NCBI GenBank assembly: GCA_028673005.1
Contig: CM054113.1
Location: forward strand, 70,475,850-70,539,849
Direction: 5' to 3'
Source: Tanypteryx hageni
Taxonomy: Eukaryota > Arthropoda > Insecta > Odonata > Petaluridae
DNA length: 64,000 nt
This document shows, one piece after another, positions 1 to 12,400 of the stretch; the stretch's first letter is position 1, and each line of letters starts with the position of its first letter. Below the pieces are notes generated by a model that saw only the letters and a list, made by a program, of their open reading frames with translations, was not told the DNA's origin and ran no database searches. A program made the translations under genes and the position numbers.

Positions 1-830
1 CTCTCTCCTCATCCTCCCTCTCTTCCTCATCCTCCCTCTCTCCTCTCCCTCCCTCTCTCCTCTCCCTCCCTCTCTCTCCCTCCCCCTCTCTCTCTCCCTC
101 CCTCCTCCCTCCCTCTCTCCCTCCCTCCTCCCTCCCTCTCTCTCCCTCCCCCTCCCTCCCCCTCTCTCTCTCCTCCCTCCCCCTCCCTCTCTCCTCCCCC
201 TCCCTCCCTCTCTCCTCCCCCTCCCTCCCTCTCTCCTCCCCCTCCCTCCCTCTCTCCCCCTCCCTCCTCTCCCTCCCTCCCCCTCCCTCCCCTCCCTCTC
301 CCTCCCTCCCTCTCCCTCCCTCCCTCTCCCTCCCTCTCCCTCCCTCCCTCTCCCTCCCTCCCTCCCTCCATCTCCCTCCCTCCATCTCCCTCCCCTTCCC
401 TCCCTCCCTCCATCTCCCTCCCTCCATCTCCCTCCCCCTCCCTCCCTCTCCCTCCCCCTCTCTCCCTCCCCCTCTCTCCTCTCCCTCCCCCTCTCCTCTC
501 CCTCCCCCTCTCTCCCTCCCCCTTTCCTCTCCCTCCCCTCTCTCCTCTCCCTCCCTCTCTCCTCTCCCTCCCTCTCTCCTCTCCCTCCCTCTCTCCTCTC
601 CCTCTCTCTCCTCTCCCTCTCTCTCTCCTCTCCCTCCCTCTCTCCTCATCCTCCCTCTCTCCTCATCCTCCCTCTCTCCCTCTCCCTCCCTTTCTCCTCT
701 CCCTCCCCTCTCCCTCCCTCCCCCCTCCCTCCCCCCCTCCCTCCCCCTCCTTCCCCCCTCCCTCCCTCTCCCTCCCCTTCTCCTCTCATTGCCTCTCTCC
801 TCTCCCTCCCTCCCCCTGCGGCGCTCCTAC
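1..830. repeat. Pyrimidine-rich simple-sequence tract
   Basis: Almost pure C and T built from shifting CTCCC, CCCTCC and CTCTCC units, with almost no A or G. The opposite strand shows long open frames rich in Gly, Glu and Arg, which are low-complexity artefacts and not genes. The same kind of tract resumes at about 2078 on the far side of an inserted LINE, so both blocks were probably one array. Confidence 0.95.
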
Positions 831-844
831 CCTGGCATTTAATC

Positions 845-2078
845 GAGCACCTAGAAGACATAGACGATAAAGTTCAGACTTTTAATTTATATATGTCTCA
901 GCTACTTGAAAAGTTTGCCCCTCCCAGAATCATTCGGGTCTCAACGCCACATGCTACATGGCTAACTCCAGAAATAAAATCGATTATGTCCCGCCCGTGA
1001 CAGCATTTATCGTGATTTTAAGAATCTAAGGATCCTGATTTACTATCGCGGTATAAATCATTGCGAAATAAAACAAAACTACTTATACGCAACGCTAAAA
1101 TTAAATATGTACACGATTCAACCAACTCTGCACGAACACAGTCCTCGATATGGAAAAAATTACGGAACTTGGGTATTGGTAAAATAAAGATATGCAACTT
1201 CCACCAAACCTGTCCCTTGACGAGCTTAACGCTCATTTCACTAAACCTCCCACGACCATAGATGTAGGCCTAAAATCTGAAACTATTGAACGTATCCGTA
1301 GCCTCAAACCCAATCACACCCTCAAATACAATCTTGAATTTACACCACTCATACAACCACAGGTAGCTAAATCACTTCGTGCAATTAAGTCAACTGCAAT
1401 AGGAGATGACGGCGTATCTATAATACTAATAAATAAATTAATTCCTATCATTCTCCCCATTATCACTCATATCTTTAACGGGTCTATTCTTCAATCTAAA
1501 TACCCTACTTCATGGAAATCAGCTCTTGTCCGTCCTATCCCCAAGAAAAACAATTCTCACGAAAACGCTGATTTCAGACCAATTAGTCTCTTGCCTGTTC
1601 TCTCCAAGGCGTTTGAAAGACTTGCACATGAGCAAATAACTCATTTCCTTTAAAAAAATAATCTCATCGACCCGTTCCAATCTGGTTTTTGTAAATCGCA
1701 TAGCACAGCTACCGCACTATTGAAAGTAACGGACGACGTCCGCAAAGCAATGGATCAGAGAAAAATCACCATTCTAACTCTATTGGATTTCAGTAAAGCC
1801 TTCGACTCCATCGACAAAGACATCCTACTATGCAAACTTGAACTTTTGCACTTCTCACTCGCTTCTCGAAACTGGTTTCGCTCACAAACACAAATCTGTA
1901 TTCAATTTTATCTTTTTAATTAGTATGATTTAGGTACATAATGTTTATATAATTTATTTTGTTATACCTTATTTTATTCATTTTCTTGTATTTATTATAT
2001 TGACGAAGGGTTAAATGTAAGAATGGACCCTTCTGGTCTAAATTTCGCCCGAATAAAGACGATTATCTATCTATCTAT
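845..2078 (+). mobile_element. Broken non-LTR retrotransposon (LINE) fragment with TATC tail
   Basis: Fragment of the second reading frame of a jockey/I-like LINE. From about 870 it reads as the linker between endonuclease and reverse transcriptase (TWLTPEIKSIM, then SKDPDLLSRYKSLRNKTK). It continues at 1192-1653 as the reverse-transcriptase N-terminal half (FRPISLLPVLSKAFERL) and at 1720-1923 as the block around the first catalytic Asp ([14 protein letters not shown]). Frameshifts near 995, 1020 and 1190 and a stop near 1654 break the frame, and the palm domain after about 1860 is missing. The 3' end has an AATAAA-like motif and a short TATC microsatellite, the usual tail of such elements. 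It sits inside a C/T-rich array. Confidence 0.8.
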
Positions 2079-2130
2079 CCCCCTCCCTCCCTCCCCCCTC
2101 CCTCCCTCCCTACCTTTCTCTCTCTGGGGA
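2076..2130. repeat. C/T-rich simple repeat resuming after the LINE
   Basis: CCCTCC-type sequence directly follows the TATC tail of the LINE and matches the composition of 1-830. Confidence 0.85.
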
Positions 2131-3030
2131 CTGTGACTTTTTTCTATCACACTGGCTAACTTCCAGTGAAAGTCATAAAATTTTATTTTTTCAATCTTAT
2201 TAGAAATTCGGCTCGAAATATTTGTGTATTATCATTTAAAGAAATCTATTCCAAATAACGTTATATTTAGTTTTATGAATTACCACCATTTGGCAATAGT
2301 GCATGATTCGATCGTATAAAATATTTTATAATCAACTATAATTTACTATTGTTATTTTTGTACTGCAGACCCTACACAAATACTACGTCCTCTTTCTGTA
2401 TTTCTGCTTATTTCAATTTTCTTTTCTTTTCTCCATCTATTCAATTGATTCAGTATATGTGTTATTTCCATGCATAAAGGTTTGACCCGTGTTAAATCAC
2501 TAAACTGGTGCATTTATTATGAGGCCAAGAATAGAATTCAACAGTTGGGACAACAATGGCCCATTATAAATAAAACACGTGAAAATATCGCATCTCTCTG
2601 TACTATAACCGCACTAATGTGTGTTTCAGAGACTATTTCTTACTTCCGTATGAGCTAGAATGATGAAAAAATTCAGACTGATTATTCATTACTTACAAAC
2701 AGATTGTGATTGTGAAACGGCAAGTTTTTAAGTTCAAGAGCCCCAAAAAAAATTTATTTGAGAAATTCCCATAAGATTATCATTGGAGGATTGTTGCCAT
2801 CATGTTCGCTTTTAAAGCATAACACGTAAATTAACACTATAAATTAGAAACTTGAACCATAGTACGTGGAAAATATCGCAAATTTATTTTCCTACGATTC
2901 GAATTGACTCATTTCAGAAAATTCTTTTGAAGACGAAAATTTTAAGTTCTTCTTGAATAAAATATTTCGTTGCCAAGAACAACCAGCATTGTTGCCGTAC
3001 TCATAAAGTTATATAAGACCCTATTGGGAA
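2131..3030. other. No recognisable feature
   Basis: AT-rich sequence without a convincing reading frame, RNA gene or terminal repeat. Confidence 0.5.
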
Positions 3031-3245
3031 AACGGAGGAAGACGGAAGTGTGGGGAAAAGAAAAGGTGAAAGAGAGAAGGAAGGAGAAAGAGAGAGAGAG
3101 AAGAGAAAGAGAGGGAGAGAATGAGGGGAAGCGGAAGTTTGGTAAAGTGGAAGATTTGGTGGGAGGTAGGGATATAGGGAAGTTGAGAGGGAGGTAGAGA
3201 GAGGGATAGATAGAGAGGGGAATGGGAGGAAGGGAGAGAGAAGCC
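3031..3245. repeat. GA-rich low-complexity tract
   Basis: Irregular GAGA, GAAAG and GGAGG runs. The open frame here (Lys, Glu and Arg rich) is a composition artefact. Confidence 0.85.
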
Positions 3246-3259
3246 TGAAAATAGGACTA

Positions 3260-3390
3260 AATATAATTTTCTACCTTAAATATAAGGCGAAATTAGGAGG
3301 TTCACGGTTGCACACGGGCAGCAGGCGAATTCACGTCGCGGAGCGATGCACGAGGTTCACGCGCGTAGCGCGTAGGGGCGGAGTCCCTAG
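3260..3390 (+). mobile_element. Possible Helitron 3' end
   Basis: A GC-rich block inside AT-rich DNA ends in a degenerate hairpin (AGGGGCGGAGTCCCT) followed by AG at 3390 and then T, which fits the CTAG/T 3' boundary of Helitrons. The end at 12340-12400 is related: GAGGTTCA, then a GTAGGGGC..GA hairpin, then CTAG/T. No matching 5' end was located, so this is a terminal fragment at best. Confidence 0.4.
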
Positions 3391-3676
3391 TTAAAACATA
3401 ACTTTTGGAGATGTACGAATTGAGATTTTACTTTTTTCTTCGCATAACTAAGCTAAATTATTATAGTTAAATATCTCAAAGATTTTTTCAGTTGGATTAG
3501 ATTGACACGTCATGATATTTTTGACTATTAGACGTGTAAAACAGAGGACCGAAATCGATTCCACGGGATTTTCGTTTTTTCATTTGATTGAATGTAATCT
3601 GTGGTGAAGAACTGTTTTTTTTAAAAAACATTTATAACTATCTTACGATTGAGACTCAGATTTGCACTCTTTCACA

Positions 3677-6590
3677 CAGGGCCGGATTAAGCAATTTGTG
3701 GCCCTGGAGCCAAGTTCAAAATGGGGCCCCTCTATCCTTTACAATAAATTTTGGTCTATTTTAATTTACAAACAATTGTATATGGTATAAAAAATTATTG
3801 AATTGATCACGTAAATCACCAATAAAATCTACTAATGATTCCATGAGTTTTACTCCTATTATTAGGTTTTCTTTTGAAGCATCAAATCTATTAAGAACAG
3901 TATTTCATAGAACAGCCATGAAGGCAATATCTAGTTTCTTCATTTGCTTTACTATTGCCATGACACCATCACACGTTGTACATTTCACAGAAGAAGCGTC
4001 TGCAATATTTTATAGGCGGGAATGAATCAATTCATAGATGTGGTATAGAATCTTTGTTGAAATTAGCTCTGGCTGCCCATCGCGTACCGCTCAAACTTTT
4101 AAGCGTGACAGGTCTATCACTGCTATATACCACTTGTTAACCCTAGACACACTTTTTCCCCCATTTACTGGTAGATAAAACACAAAAATTGTATTATGTC
4201 TGCAAAAAAAAAACTTAAAAAATCTGCAGCAATACAGTTACTTTCAACTACATTGACTCCACTATATTTAGTGAGCTGCACATGGAATATAATCTATATA
4301 TTTATTTAATCTCTTCGAGTGTGCTTGAAGCCCCTCATATTTACCGGACATGTTTGCAGCATTATCGTAAGATTGTCCGCGTGCATTTTGTATATCAAAA
4401 CCTCTCAATTTTTTGGAGCACTTGATCAGCAGCAGATTGTCCCGCATGATTGTGGAGAGGTTCATAACCCACGAAACGCTCTTCAACATTCCCGTCGTTA
4501 TTTACGTAGCGTAATCGATCACAGTGCGCCATATCAGGAGTTGGATCGACGATTATGGAAAAATATTTGACAGTTTTCACTTCAGGGGATATAGTGTCAA
4601 GAACTTTCCTCCCCTTTAGCATAACGAAAATATTTCCTCTACAATGGTTTCCATAATTTTATAAATGTTTTGCTAAAAACGCATCAAATTTTGCAATAAG
4701 CTCCAGGGCACCAAGAAAATTTCCATTATCTAGTTCGCCTACAATCTGACTGTCTCCTTTAATGCTAATCCACGCTCGCACAAACATTTTATTGATTCCA
4801 CAACTCGCCTTAGTACTTTCCGCAAATATCGCTTTTCGCCTTCTAGTTACTGTTTAAGACGCATCAATTCTGCCTATTTTGAAATTTTTCCTATCCAGCA
4901 CTCAATTAAAGCCAAATTAGTTTTACTTTTTTCGTGACTTAAAATATCCCTATTGCCATGTGTCCAGTCGGTATACCCTTTCATAAAATTGTCTTCGGAA
5001 GAATGTTTATGAGCGAACAACTTACAGAAGAAACAATATAAATTTCCTGATGAAGGCAAGTACATAAGCCAGTCTCTTCGGACAAATTCACAGTTATGTC
5101 CCTTAAATTAAAATAAATGTTCCGCAATAACGGTAAAAATTTCGATTTAAAATATACCTCTTGGACGCCGAAAAATCTTGACTGGCAATATCCCGGCTTG
5201 GAATACCTTTTTGAACACAAAATTTAATAAGTATATTTGTAACATTTGGCCATAACACAGGATCAGAAGAAAATGGTTTGCCATTGACTCTATTTTCGCC
5301 GACATCTTACTCAAGTGAAATATCCTTACTGCCACCGTTTGTATTTCCTTCCTCGATTCACTCTCTTTCAACTTCTGAAGTTATTGAATAATTTATTTTT
5401 TCTTCACTTTCATGAAAATGTTTATCCACGTTTTCGGAACTCGTAGAACAAGAAACTGGACTAAAAAATCATGTGAATTTGGGCACTTTTTCTAACATTA
5501 CTTTCTGATTTTCTATTTTGTCATTCTTTATTTTTCTCACTACCACTTAAATATTTTCTCTCCATCTTCTTTATTCAAATTGGTAATTTAGAAAACAATA
5601 TGAAATGGGCATCTGAAAATAAATCAAACTTATTTAATACCTATCATTTGTACAAGAAAACAATACGATAAAAGATCAAAATAAATATTATTTATAAAAT
5701 AACTAAATGAACTTTACATAAACTCATACTGATAGACAAAATATTTCGCATATATTGAATGAATGTTACTTACTAATTTTAATTAAAGTTACCTGAATTC
5801 AATGCGATAAAAATATCAAAAATAATGACAATATAACTGAATTGCAAATTTGTGGATGTGCAGGCTGGACTTGACAGAACACCTTCACCTTCGCTGTACC
5901 AGTGTTTATCAGCCTGCAGGGAAAACATAGGTGAATTCTGCAGCTAGAGTTAAAAGTCACCCTCACATAAAGAAGTCGATTTTTCCTACGAAAAGTGTAG
6001 TTTTTTAACGTAAATTTCAGGAAAATAAAAATATACAAACCACGAATATCGACAAGTAGCATCCTTGCCGAATTTATCCTTTCGAACGAGTGAAAAATAG
6101 AGAGATTGTCTTTATGCGAACAAACTCCTTCTGCTTCAGCAGAACACAGATTACAGTGACGTATATCTTTCCTCTACATTGTTACAAATTAACTTTTGCG
6201 AAATGTATCATTATTTAGAAGATAACACGCGAGAGTTATTAAGAGCCGAGTATTTATGAAATCCAGCGCTCATGGCGGGTGAATCATAGAAAATCATAGA
6301 AAACGATGTAATGCCACAATTTTGCACCGACACAGTGCACAGAGAGACGCCGATACGCCATCAACCGACAACGTGCGCCACACCTTGGCAATGTACACCG
6401 CAGTCCGCAGTAGTCGAGAAATGAGAGCTATGCGCAGCCTGCTTGGAGCCTGTACGACGCAGAACTACGGTTACATTTTTTTATTTGTTTACGACATATG
6501 ACAAAATAGAATGAAAATTGCACTATTTTATGTAAAATTATCGATTGAGGCGATTAACTAGATAAAAAAATAATTTGGTCGGGGCCTTAC
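3677..6590 (-). mobile_element. Degenerate hAT transposon, ZMYM1-like transposase (hAT-1)
   Basis: The left end is CAGGGCCGGATTAAGC at 3677, a typical hAT terminus. The transposase reads on the minus strand from about 5371 down to about 3700. The right end is unclear. GGGCC-rich sequence at 6575-6590 appears to continue after 10100, as if the neighbouring hAT-2 had landed in this element's right terminus. Confidence 0.65.
3700..5371 (-). pseudogene. hAT transposase pseudogene, ZMYM1-like
   Basis: Read on the minus strand, pieces match the family in order. Near 5060-4880 is a TTF-type zinc-finger block (YLPSSGNLYCFFCKLF). Near 4560-4400 is the start of the RNase-H-like fold (YFSIIVDPTPD, where the Asp is the likely first catalytic residue; then FVGYEPLHNHAGQSAADQ). 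Near 4390-4270 is GQSYDNAANMSGKYEG, which carries the second acidic block, then YIPCAAH. Down to about 3700 is a C-terminal helical region (DFIGDLRDQFNNF). Several frameshifts and stops separate these pieces, so it is dead. Confidence 0.75.
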
Positions 6591-7689
6591 AGGCGGATCC
6601 GGAGGGGAGGGGGGGGGGGGACGATCGCACTCCCAAAGCCGAAGCAGAACCGAAAAAAAAAGGTTCACATTTACCATTCGACCCAGTGGGTAAACCCGAC
6701 GGCTAAGCGTCGATTCTTATATCCTCGAGAGAAAAAATGAAAAGAAATCATATGAATCGCCTGCTCACAACATCTTTGAAGATGCATTTTGAGTGGTTCG
6801 TTTTTTTTTTTGACCGTCCGGGGTTCGGCTAGGGTAGGCCTAGGATTTATCTCCTTAAATATATATGAGGTGTGAATAAGAAGTCGGTTCACTCTTGATG
6901 TGTTGCAGACACTCTTAGGAAGAAAAAACAAATAATGAAACACTCCCCAAGCTATCTTCGGAGGGTTATTGGCCATAACCTCTCATCTTCGATACATGAG
7001 AACATATTTTGTGCACATTCCATCAGTCTTGTCTTGCTAGTTACACTCCACGTTTTTGTCTTGTGCTTATTCTTACATTCGTCTCTTGATCAGGTTATTA
7101 GTTTTTTTTATAGCAATCAATTTAAACATCAAACATTCAAAGTTAATTTGATCAAAATATTTTCTAAAAATGGACAAGAATGAAATATTTTTATGTTCTT
7201 GTTATTTATTTTAAAATATTTAGCCTATCGACGTAGACAATAAATTGTTGCCGACGTCAAATGGAAAAGAAATCATTCAGCGCGAAACAAGTAAGTATCT
7301 TCATTAATATATTTAATTTCAATGGTAAAATAAATAAACTGATGCGGGCAACACGCTACTTTCTCCATATTTATATGGCAAATTACATGTTGTTAGCTCT
7401 GTGATCGTTGTCAATATTTACTTCCGTTTGACAATTAAGAAAAGAAAAAGGAGCGTTACTAAGACGTAACTAAGCGTCAATTGTTAACAATAGTCTTCGG
7501 TAGGTGGTGTGGTGGTGGCAGCTAAAAATATAAGATATCTCTTAAAAAATGCATTATATGGAAAAATGTATCAAACAAAGGTTGTAGAAAATAAAATTTC
7601 CTACAACTTTTATTCCAGTTCATTTTTACATTTATCAAATATTAAAGCAAATATTTCAAAATAACCGATAAGTGACAAGAGTAAACACC

Positions 7690-7975
7690 CACTTTCGGTC
7701 GACCGATTTTTACCAAAAACTAATCAAATCTTCTAACTTTTATAAAAATGTTAAATATAAAATTTTGCGTTGACCTGATTAATAGTTTTTGAGTTAAGAG
7801 CACCCACAAAAATCTATCACAGACAGACAGACAAACTGACAGACAGACAGACATCATCGAGAAAATAGTCAAAACGTGTTCAATGGACCTTAAAACATGT
7901 ATTACCGTTGAAATCTCGAATTCGATTTTTTTCATGGAAACACTTTCTCTATACTCGTATATGGAGAAAGTAAAA
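7690..7975 (-). repeat. TTTCTC-hairpin interspersed repeat, copy
   Basis: Ends at about 7975 with ACTTTCTC, a short spacer and GAGAAAGT, the terminal hairpin of a repeat family found at least five more times here. Upstream are a GACAGACAGACA run and the conserved stretch before the hairpin (GAAATCTCGAATTCG). Confidence 0.75.
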
Positions 7976-8149
7976 AACAGAATCGCAACCGAAGACGACT
8001 TGTCATATTAACGGAAATAATTCTTTAATTTTTCCCTTCGTTTATTGTCCATTTATACCTTTTCATAGCATTCCAGCGAATTAAATAGGTGAGAGATATG
8101 TTTTATATTTAAAATTTGGTTATAGCCTTTTTTTAAGTCTTTTTGATTT

Positions 8150-8290
8150 ATATTTTTAACAAGAGAGCACGCTTTTTTACCTGGGTGTTCGGAGGACCTT
8201 AAAACATGTATTTCCGTTGAAATCTCGAATTCGATTTTTTTCATGTATACAATACTTTCTCTATACTTCTTATATGGAGAAAGTAAAATT
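8150..8290 (-). repeat. TTTCTC-hairpin interspersed repeat, short copy
   Basis: Shares about 100 bases with the copy ending at 7975 (CCTTAAAACATGTATTTCCG through GAAATCTCGAATTCG) and ends in the same ACTTTCTC..GAGAAAGT hairpin. Confidence 0.75.
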
Positions 8291-8460
8291 ATTAGAATAC
8301 GTGTTCCTTCTCTTTGTTATGCTACAAACGATACAGTTCTCTCTACGATAGCTATTGACAGTCTTTCTACCAGTTATCAGGAGAAAGATATTTCTTTTCT
8401 TCACAAAATATTAAATTCTCATATTAATTGCCCTGAGTTATTATTATTTTATTGAGTTTG
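8290..8460 (+). pseudogene. Possible LINE C-terminal scrap
   Basis: The frame reads SFLHKILNSHINCPELL near its end, which resembles the short region after the reverse transcriptase in I/jockey LINEs. Nothing else of the element is visible, so this is a weak call. Confidence 0.3.
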
Positions 8461-8559
8461 TAAACGTTCACGATGAATTTGAGCCTAGAGTGACTGGCAT
8501 AGTTCTAGGGCGGCTAAACCTTAAGAAAATTAAAGAGTTAAATTTAAACTTCTTCATTG

Positions 8560-9740
8560 TGTTGGGATTGGGACAGACGGGAGTTCGATGTTGATTTCAG
8601 AACAAATTGGCGCTGTTGCTGAGATTAGGAAGGAAGCAAAATGCGGTGCTAGATGACCTTGTTTTAACCATGCATTTAATTTGTCCATATCAAAGACGTC
8701 TTCCGTTCAAAGTATATGTAACTCCATTGGCATCATCAAGGAAGTTTCTTTCTTTCTTCTTCAAAGCGAGCCCATGTACTAATAAACGTTGTCGATTCAC
8801 ATCTGAAGGGTATGTGTGAAACTCGTTGGGTAGAAAGAAGTGATTCTTTGATAAAGTTTATTGACTCGATAGAGAAAATCGTTCGGACACTTGAATACAT
8901 ATCGGACTGGAGCGAAATAACAACTTCTTCTAAGGCTATAAATCTTGCTAACAGCTATGCGGGATGTCGAATTTGTAGTAGCGTTGCACTGTCAGCTGTT
9001 TGTATTTTACTTGTGTTTACAATTAAGTCAATTATTCCAGAAGAAAACTGTTGACTTAACAATTGCTTCTAATCTTGTTAATGATCTCCTTTCAATTTTT
9101 AAAAACCATATCGTCAACTGGAATGATGAATTTTCCGCCGTATTCTCCAAAGTTTCAGAGCTTTTGTCGAGGTTAGATGTAAAGATCGAGATACCCCGTA
9201 TGGGCAGAAAGCAAATAAACAAATCAAACATTCCATGTTCGACGCTCGAACAATACTATCGAAGATCAATATATATTCCAATGTTAGATGCAGAAGGTTT
9301 TCTATAGAAACATTAAATTCATGCTAACTCTTTTGCCTATTGCCGAAAAACAGTGAATTTAAACGCCAACTCACTGTCATTGAAAATTAAGGGAATCTGC
9401 AAATACTATGGCTATCTTGTAGGTAATTATAAACCCACATTTGAATTTAAACTATCAGTGAAAGTTCAGCTCTGGAGAGAAAAGTAGGTTAGATCAGCAG
9501 GATCGATGGAAATTCCTTTATCCGTTGAAGAAGCTATTAAAAATTGTGATCAGGACATACATTTTTTAGTGAACCAATTCTTAAAAATTCTTCTGACGTT
9601 GCCGATAAGCGTTGAGTCTGCAGAGTGAACCTTTTCTTCATTGCGACGTTTAAAAACCTATTTAAGAAAACAAATGAGCCAAGAAAGGTTGACCGGTTTA
9701 GCTCTTCTGCACACATACATCGTGAAATTGAAGTCGATTT
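8560..9740 (+). pseudogene. hAT transposase pseudogene of the 52 kDa-repressor/ZMYM1 type
   Basis: In order on the + strand: IGTDGSSMLISEQIGAV near 8570 (acidic block), HAFNLSISKTSSVQS near 8670, MCETRWVERSDSLIKFID at 8812, QLFQKKTVDLTIASNLVN near 9040, VKIEIPRMGRKQ near 9180, and the dimerisation block near 9600-9740 (LPISVESAE, TFSSLRRLKTYLRKQMSQERLTGLALLH, given here in parts) with a TGA inside it. At least four frame changes and several stops make it non-functional. Confidence 0.8.
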
Positions 9741-10099
9741 AACGTTTTGCTAAGAGTGGAAATCGAAAATTAGATATTTTATTGTGATAGTTATGTAGCA
9801 TAATTGTTCACTAATTTACTTACGTATGTTTTTGAGGAAGTATATTTTCTGAGTCGATTTTGAATTGTGATGTTTTACTATAGGATTTTTGGATAGGAAG
9901 ATGAATTATTAATTAATGTTAAATAAGCAATATTTCAAGTTCCTATTTTATGAAAGCCAATTGTAATTTCCTTATAATCTTATTTTATTTGTTTTGTATT
10001 AAAATGAAAAAGAATTTATGTTCGAATAACATTTCAATTACTGTGAATGCATATTAACTGGTATATCGCCCCCTAAACACATTTTCTGGATCCGCCACT

Positions 10100-10503
10100 G
10101 CCTACAGGCCGAGGGCCATGGAACCATGCTGTTTTCACACGAAAAAGAATCGAAATTCTTATCGTCGATTCTGTTGTATAATTTGTATTTTTTTACATAC
10201 TGTGTTTATATTCGAGTTTTTTTTATTTAAAAAAGTTACTAGGTTTACTGGCATTGGTGTCCTTTAGTTTTCAGTACATGTGCAATTAATTTACAATAAA
10301 ACAGACGTATGAAGGGTAAAAATCGAATAATCATTTTCGTGAAAACTTTCGTCTAGATGTAAAATAAATGAACGACTGCGCTAAGAAACTTCTAATCAAA
10401 AGTTAGTAACTATTGCAGTAACTTAGATAATGTGTATTGCCGTCAAAAATATAATTTATTGTATCTTAAGCAATAACATCTACTAATTTTAAATGGTCAA
10501 TAA
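10100..10503. other. No recognisable feature
   Basis: AT-rich; the first 40 bases may be the displaced right end of hAT-1. Confidence 0.4.
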
Positions 10504-12400
10504 TCAGTATATATAAATTCTCAAGTGTCTGACTGTCCGTCTGTCTGTCACGGTACTTATGGATATTTTACGATGGAATTAGGTGCTGAAACTTTCAAAA
10601 TCGTTAAACCCCCATGAAGTGGTGCCTAGAAAAAGTAAACGTCCCAGAAAATGTCTCGGTTCGACTCCAGGAAAAGATTATACTTTTCCATAAATTTACA
10701 CGGGATTTTCGATTTTTCAAGGTGCAAGATTTTTTTCTTCATTCACCTAACAAGTAGGTAAAGATGGACCCATTTTCTCCAATTTTGCTTGATACAAAAC
10801 TGTATACTCATATTCTTGCGATGTTTTGATGGTACACGGTCGAAATTATGAAAATAAGCATTCTTTTTCGAAATTTTATGGGTTTTTCGTACTCTTTCCG
10901 GGTGTTGCCAAGACGATCCGCTAGGTTACCTCCGATTCAATTAGTCTATTAAGCCTTCAAATAGACAAAATAATTGCGTTATTCGCTTTGCGCTTTTTAT
11001 GAAGCATCGAAATTATTGTTGTAGCAACGACAAACTTGATAGATTGCAACGTTAAAAATTGCAGACAATTATTACTCAGTAACCTGTATGTGAATTGTGG
11101 ATAAGGAAAAGTAAGAAAGGGTCATTATTACACGATGAATATTGTGTATTAAGAAATCTTGGAATAGTAACGACAAAAGCATGCATATTCATTGGAAAAC
11201 GAAAATATTGTATAAAAAATGCCACACAGTTATATGAAAAGGGAGAAACAATTAAAATTGCACATATAAATTATAAAAACAAACATCGCATTCAAAATGT
11301 CAGTTCTCTAATTTCATAAGGAGAAGATGGGCTATTATTAATAAATGAAAACTAATACATTGTGAAGTACAAAAAAATTGTTGGTAATAATTCATGAGTA
11401 AATAATGAAATAAATGGTTGACCTAATTGTACCTATGTGAAAAATGCCTATATTTCAATAAAAAGAAACAATTTTACAGCATTAATTGCATAAAACTTCG
11501 AAAATAATTGCTGCGTATCATTATTTTCCTATCTCTAAGATGACTTTTAAACAAGCAGATTTCTGATCAACTTCGCGAAAGTTTTTGCAGTCTTATACAT
11601 AATTATTTTCCTGTCGTAAGTTTGTTCGTTAATAATTAATATTAAATAGAGAAGGATGGAGGGTGGGATTCTATTGATTTATTTCTACAGGGTCTGCCAA
11701 CACTATATGATATGATACCAATAGATGTGGAATGACCGTAATTTAATTTATAAATATTAACATATGTTTAACTCTCACTCTTAAGTGCAAATTTGAAACT
11801 CGTAGCTGCGCTCATTTAAGACTACCATGAAAATAATAAACGGGTAGTACAATTTGTGTTAACATGGCGATTTTACTTCATTACAAATTAATGCGATGTT
11901 ATCATCAGACTCAAAATGCACGAAAAAACGATTTATTGCCTTTTTTTACATATCTGGCTGATGTTAAATAGCTGGAACCACATTAAAAACTGACCACTGC
12001 ATATACCTCACGACTGTCATTAAACTCGGAGGAGTACGAAACTCGAGGGTTCTAGCCAAAACCTAGCTCACATACCTGTCCCCATAGAAGCAGGGGGTCT
12101 CTAGCCGACCAAATCAAAATCAAAATTTAAACTTTTTTGTTGTTAACTCAGTGCGAAAGTAACAAAATGAAATTAAATTAGCATCGTCTTACAACTATAG
12201 ATTCTATGGCGCAAAGTGTAGGGTCTCCTTTTTTATTTGCACACCCTGTATATTGTAGTAAAATATTGCTCAGCAAGTGCTTCTATTTTCAGACGACTGA
12301 GTTTGTCGAGCAATGCGAGGCTAATTGAGGGGCGCGTAGCTCCGAGGTTCATGAAGCGAGCGGATTGCGGGGTTGACGCGTGTAGGGGCAGAACCTCTAG
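10504..12400 (+). mobile_element. Candidate non-autonomous Helitron, 1.9 kb
   Basis: Begins with TC at 10504 (after an A-A-T) and runs TCAGTATATATAAATTCTC, then a CTGTCCGTCTGTCTGTC run, an arrangement common near arthropod Helitron 5' ends. It ends in CTAG at 12400 followed by T. The bases before CTAG form a degenerate AGGGGC..hairpin like the one at 3376-3388. No Rep/helicase reading frame is present. The 74-residue frame at 11095-11319 has no family I recognise. The boundary pairing is inference. Confidence 0.4.

Larger units (their letters stand above)
6592..10099 (+). mobile_element. Degenerate hAT transposon (hAT-2)
   Basis: The left end has AGGCGGATCCGGAGGGG followed by a G-run. The right end is GGATCCGCCACTG at 10087-10099, the reverse complement of a CAGTGGCGGATCC terminus. 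CCTTACAGG at the left and CCTACAGG directly after 10099 look like an 8 bp target duplication with one extra base, and the outer 6 bases of the left terminus appear lost. It carries a + strand transposase remnant at 8560-9740 and has picked up other repeats (7690-7975, 8150-8290). Confidence 0.65.

Noticed and set aside
27..861. Long minus-strand frames rich in Gly, Glu and Arg
   Set aside because: They are translations of a C/T simple repeat, with no complexity or motif.
5799..6976. Minus-strand frames of 87 and 101 codons
   Set aside because: No recognisable domain; they lie within or between degenerate hAT elements.
7801..7860. CRISPR-like regular repeat (GACAGACAGACA)
   Set aside because: A short degenerate tetranucleotide run inside an interspersed repeat, in a eukaryotic genome.
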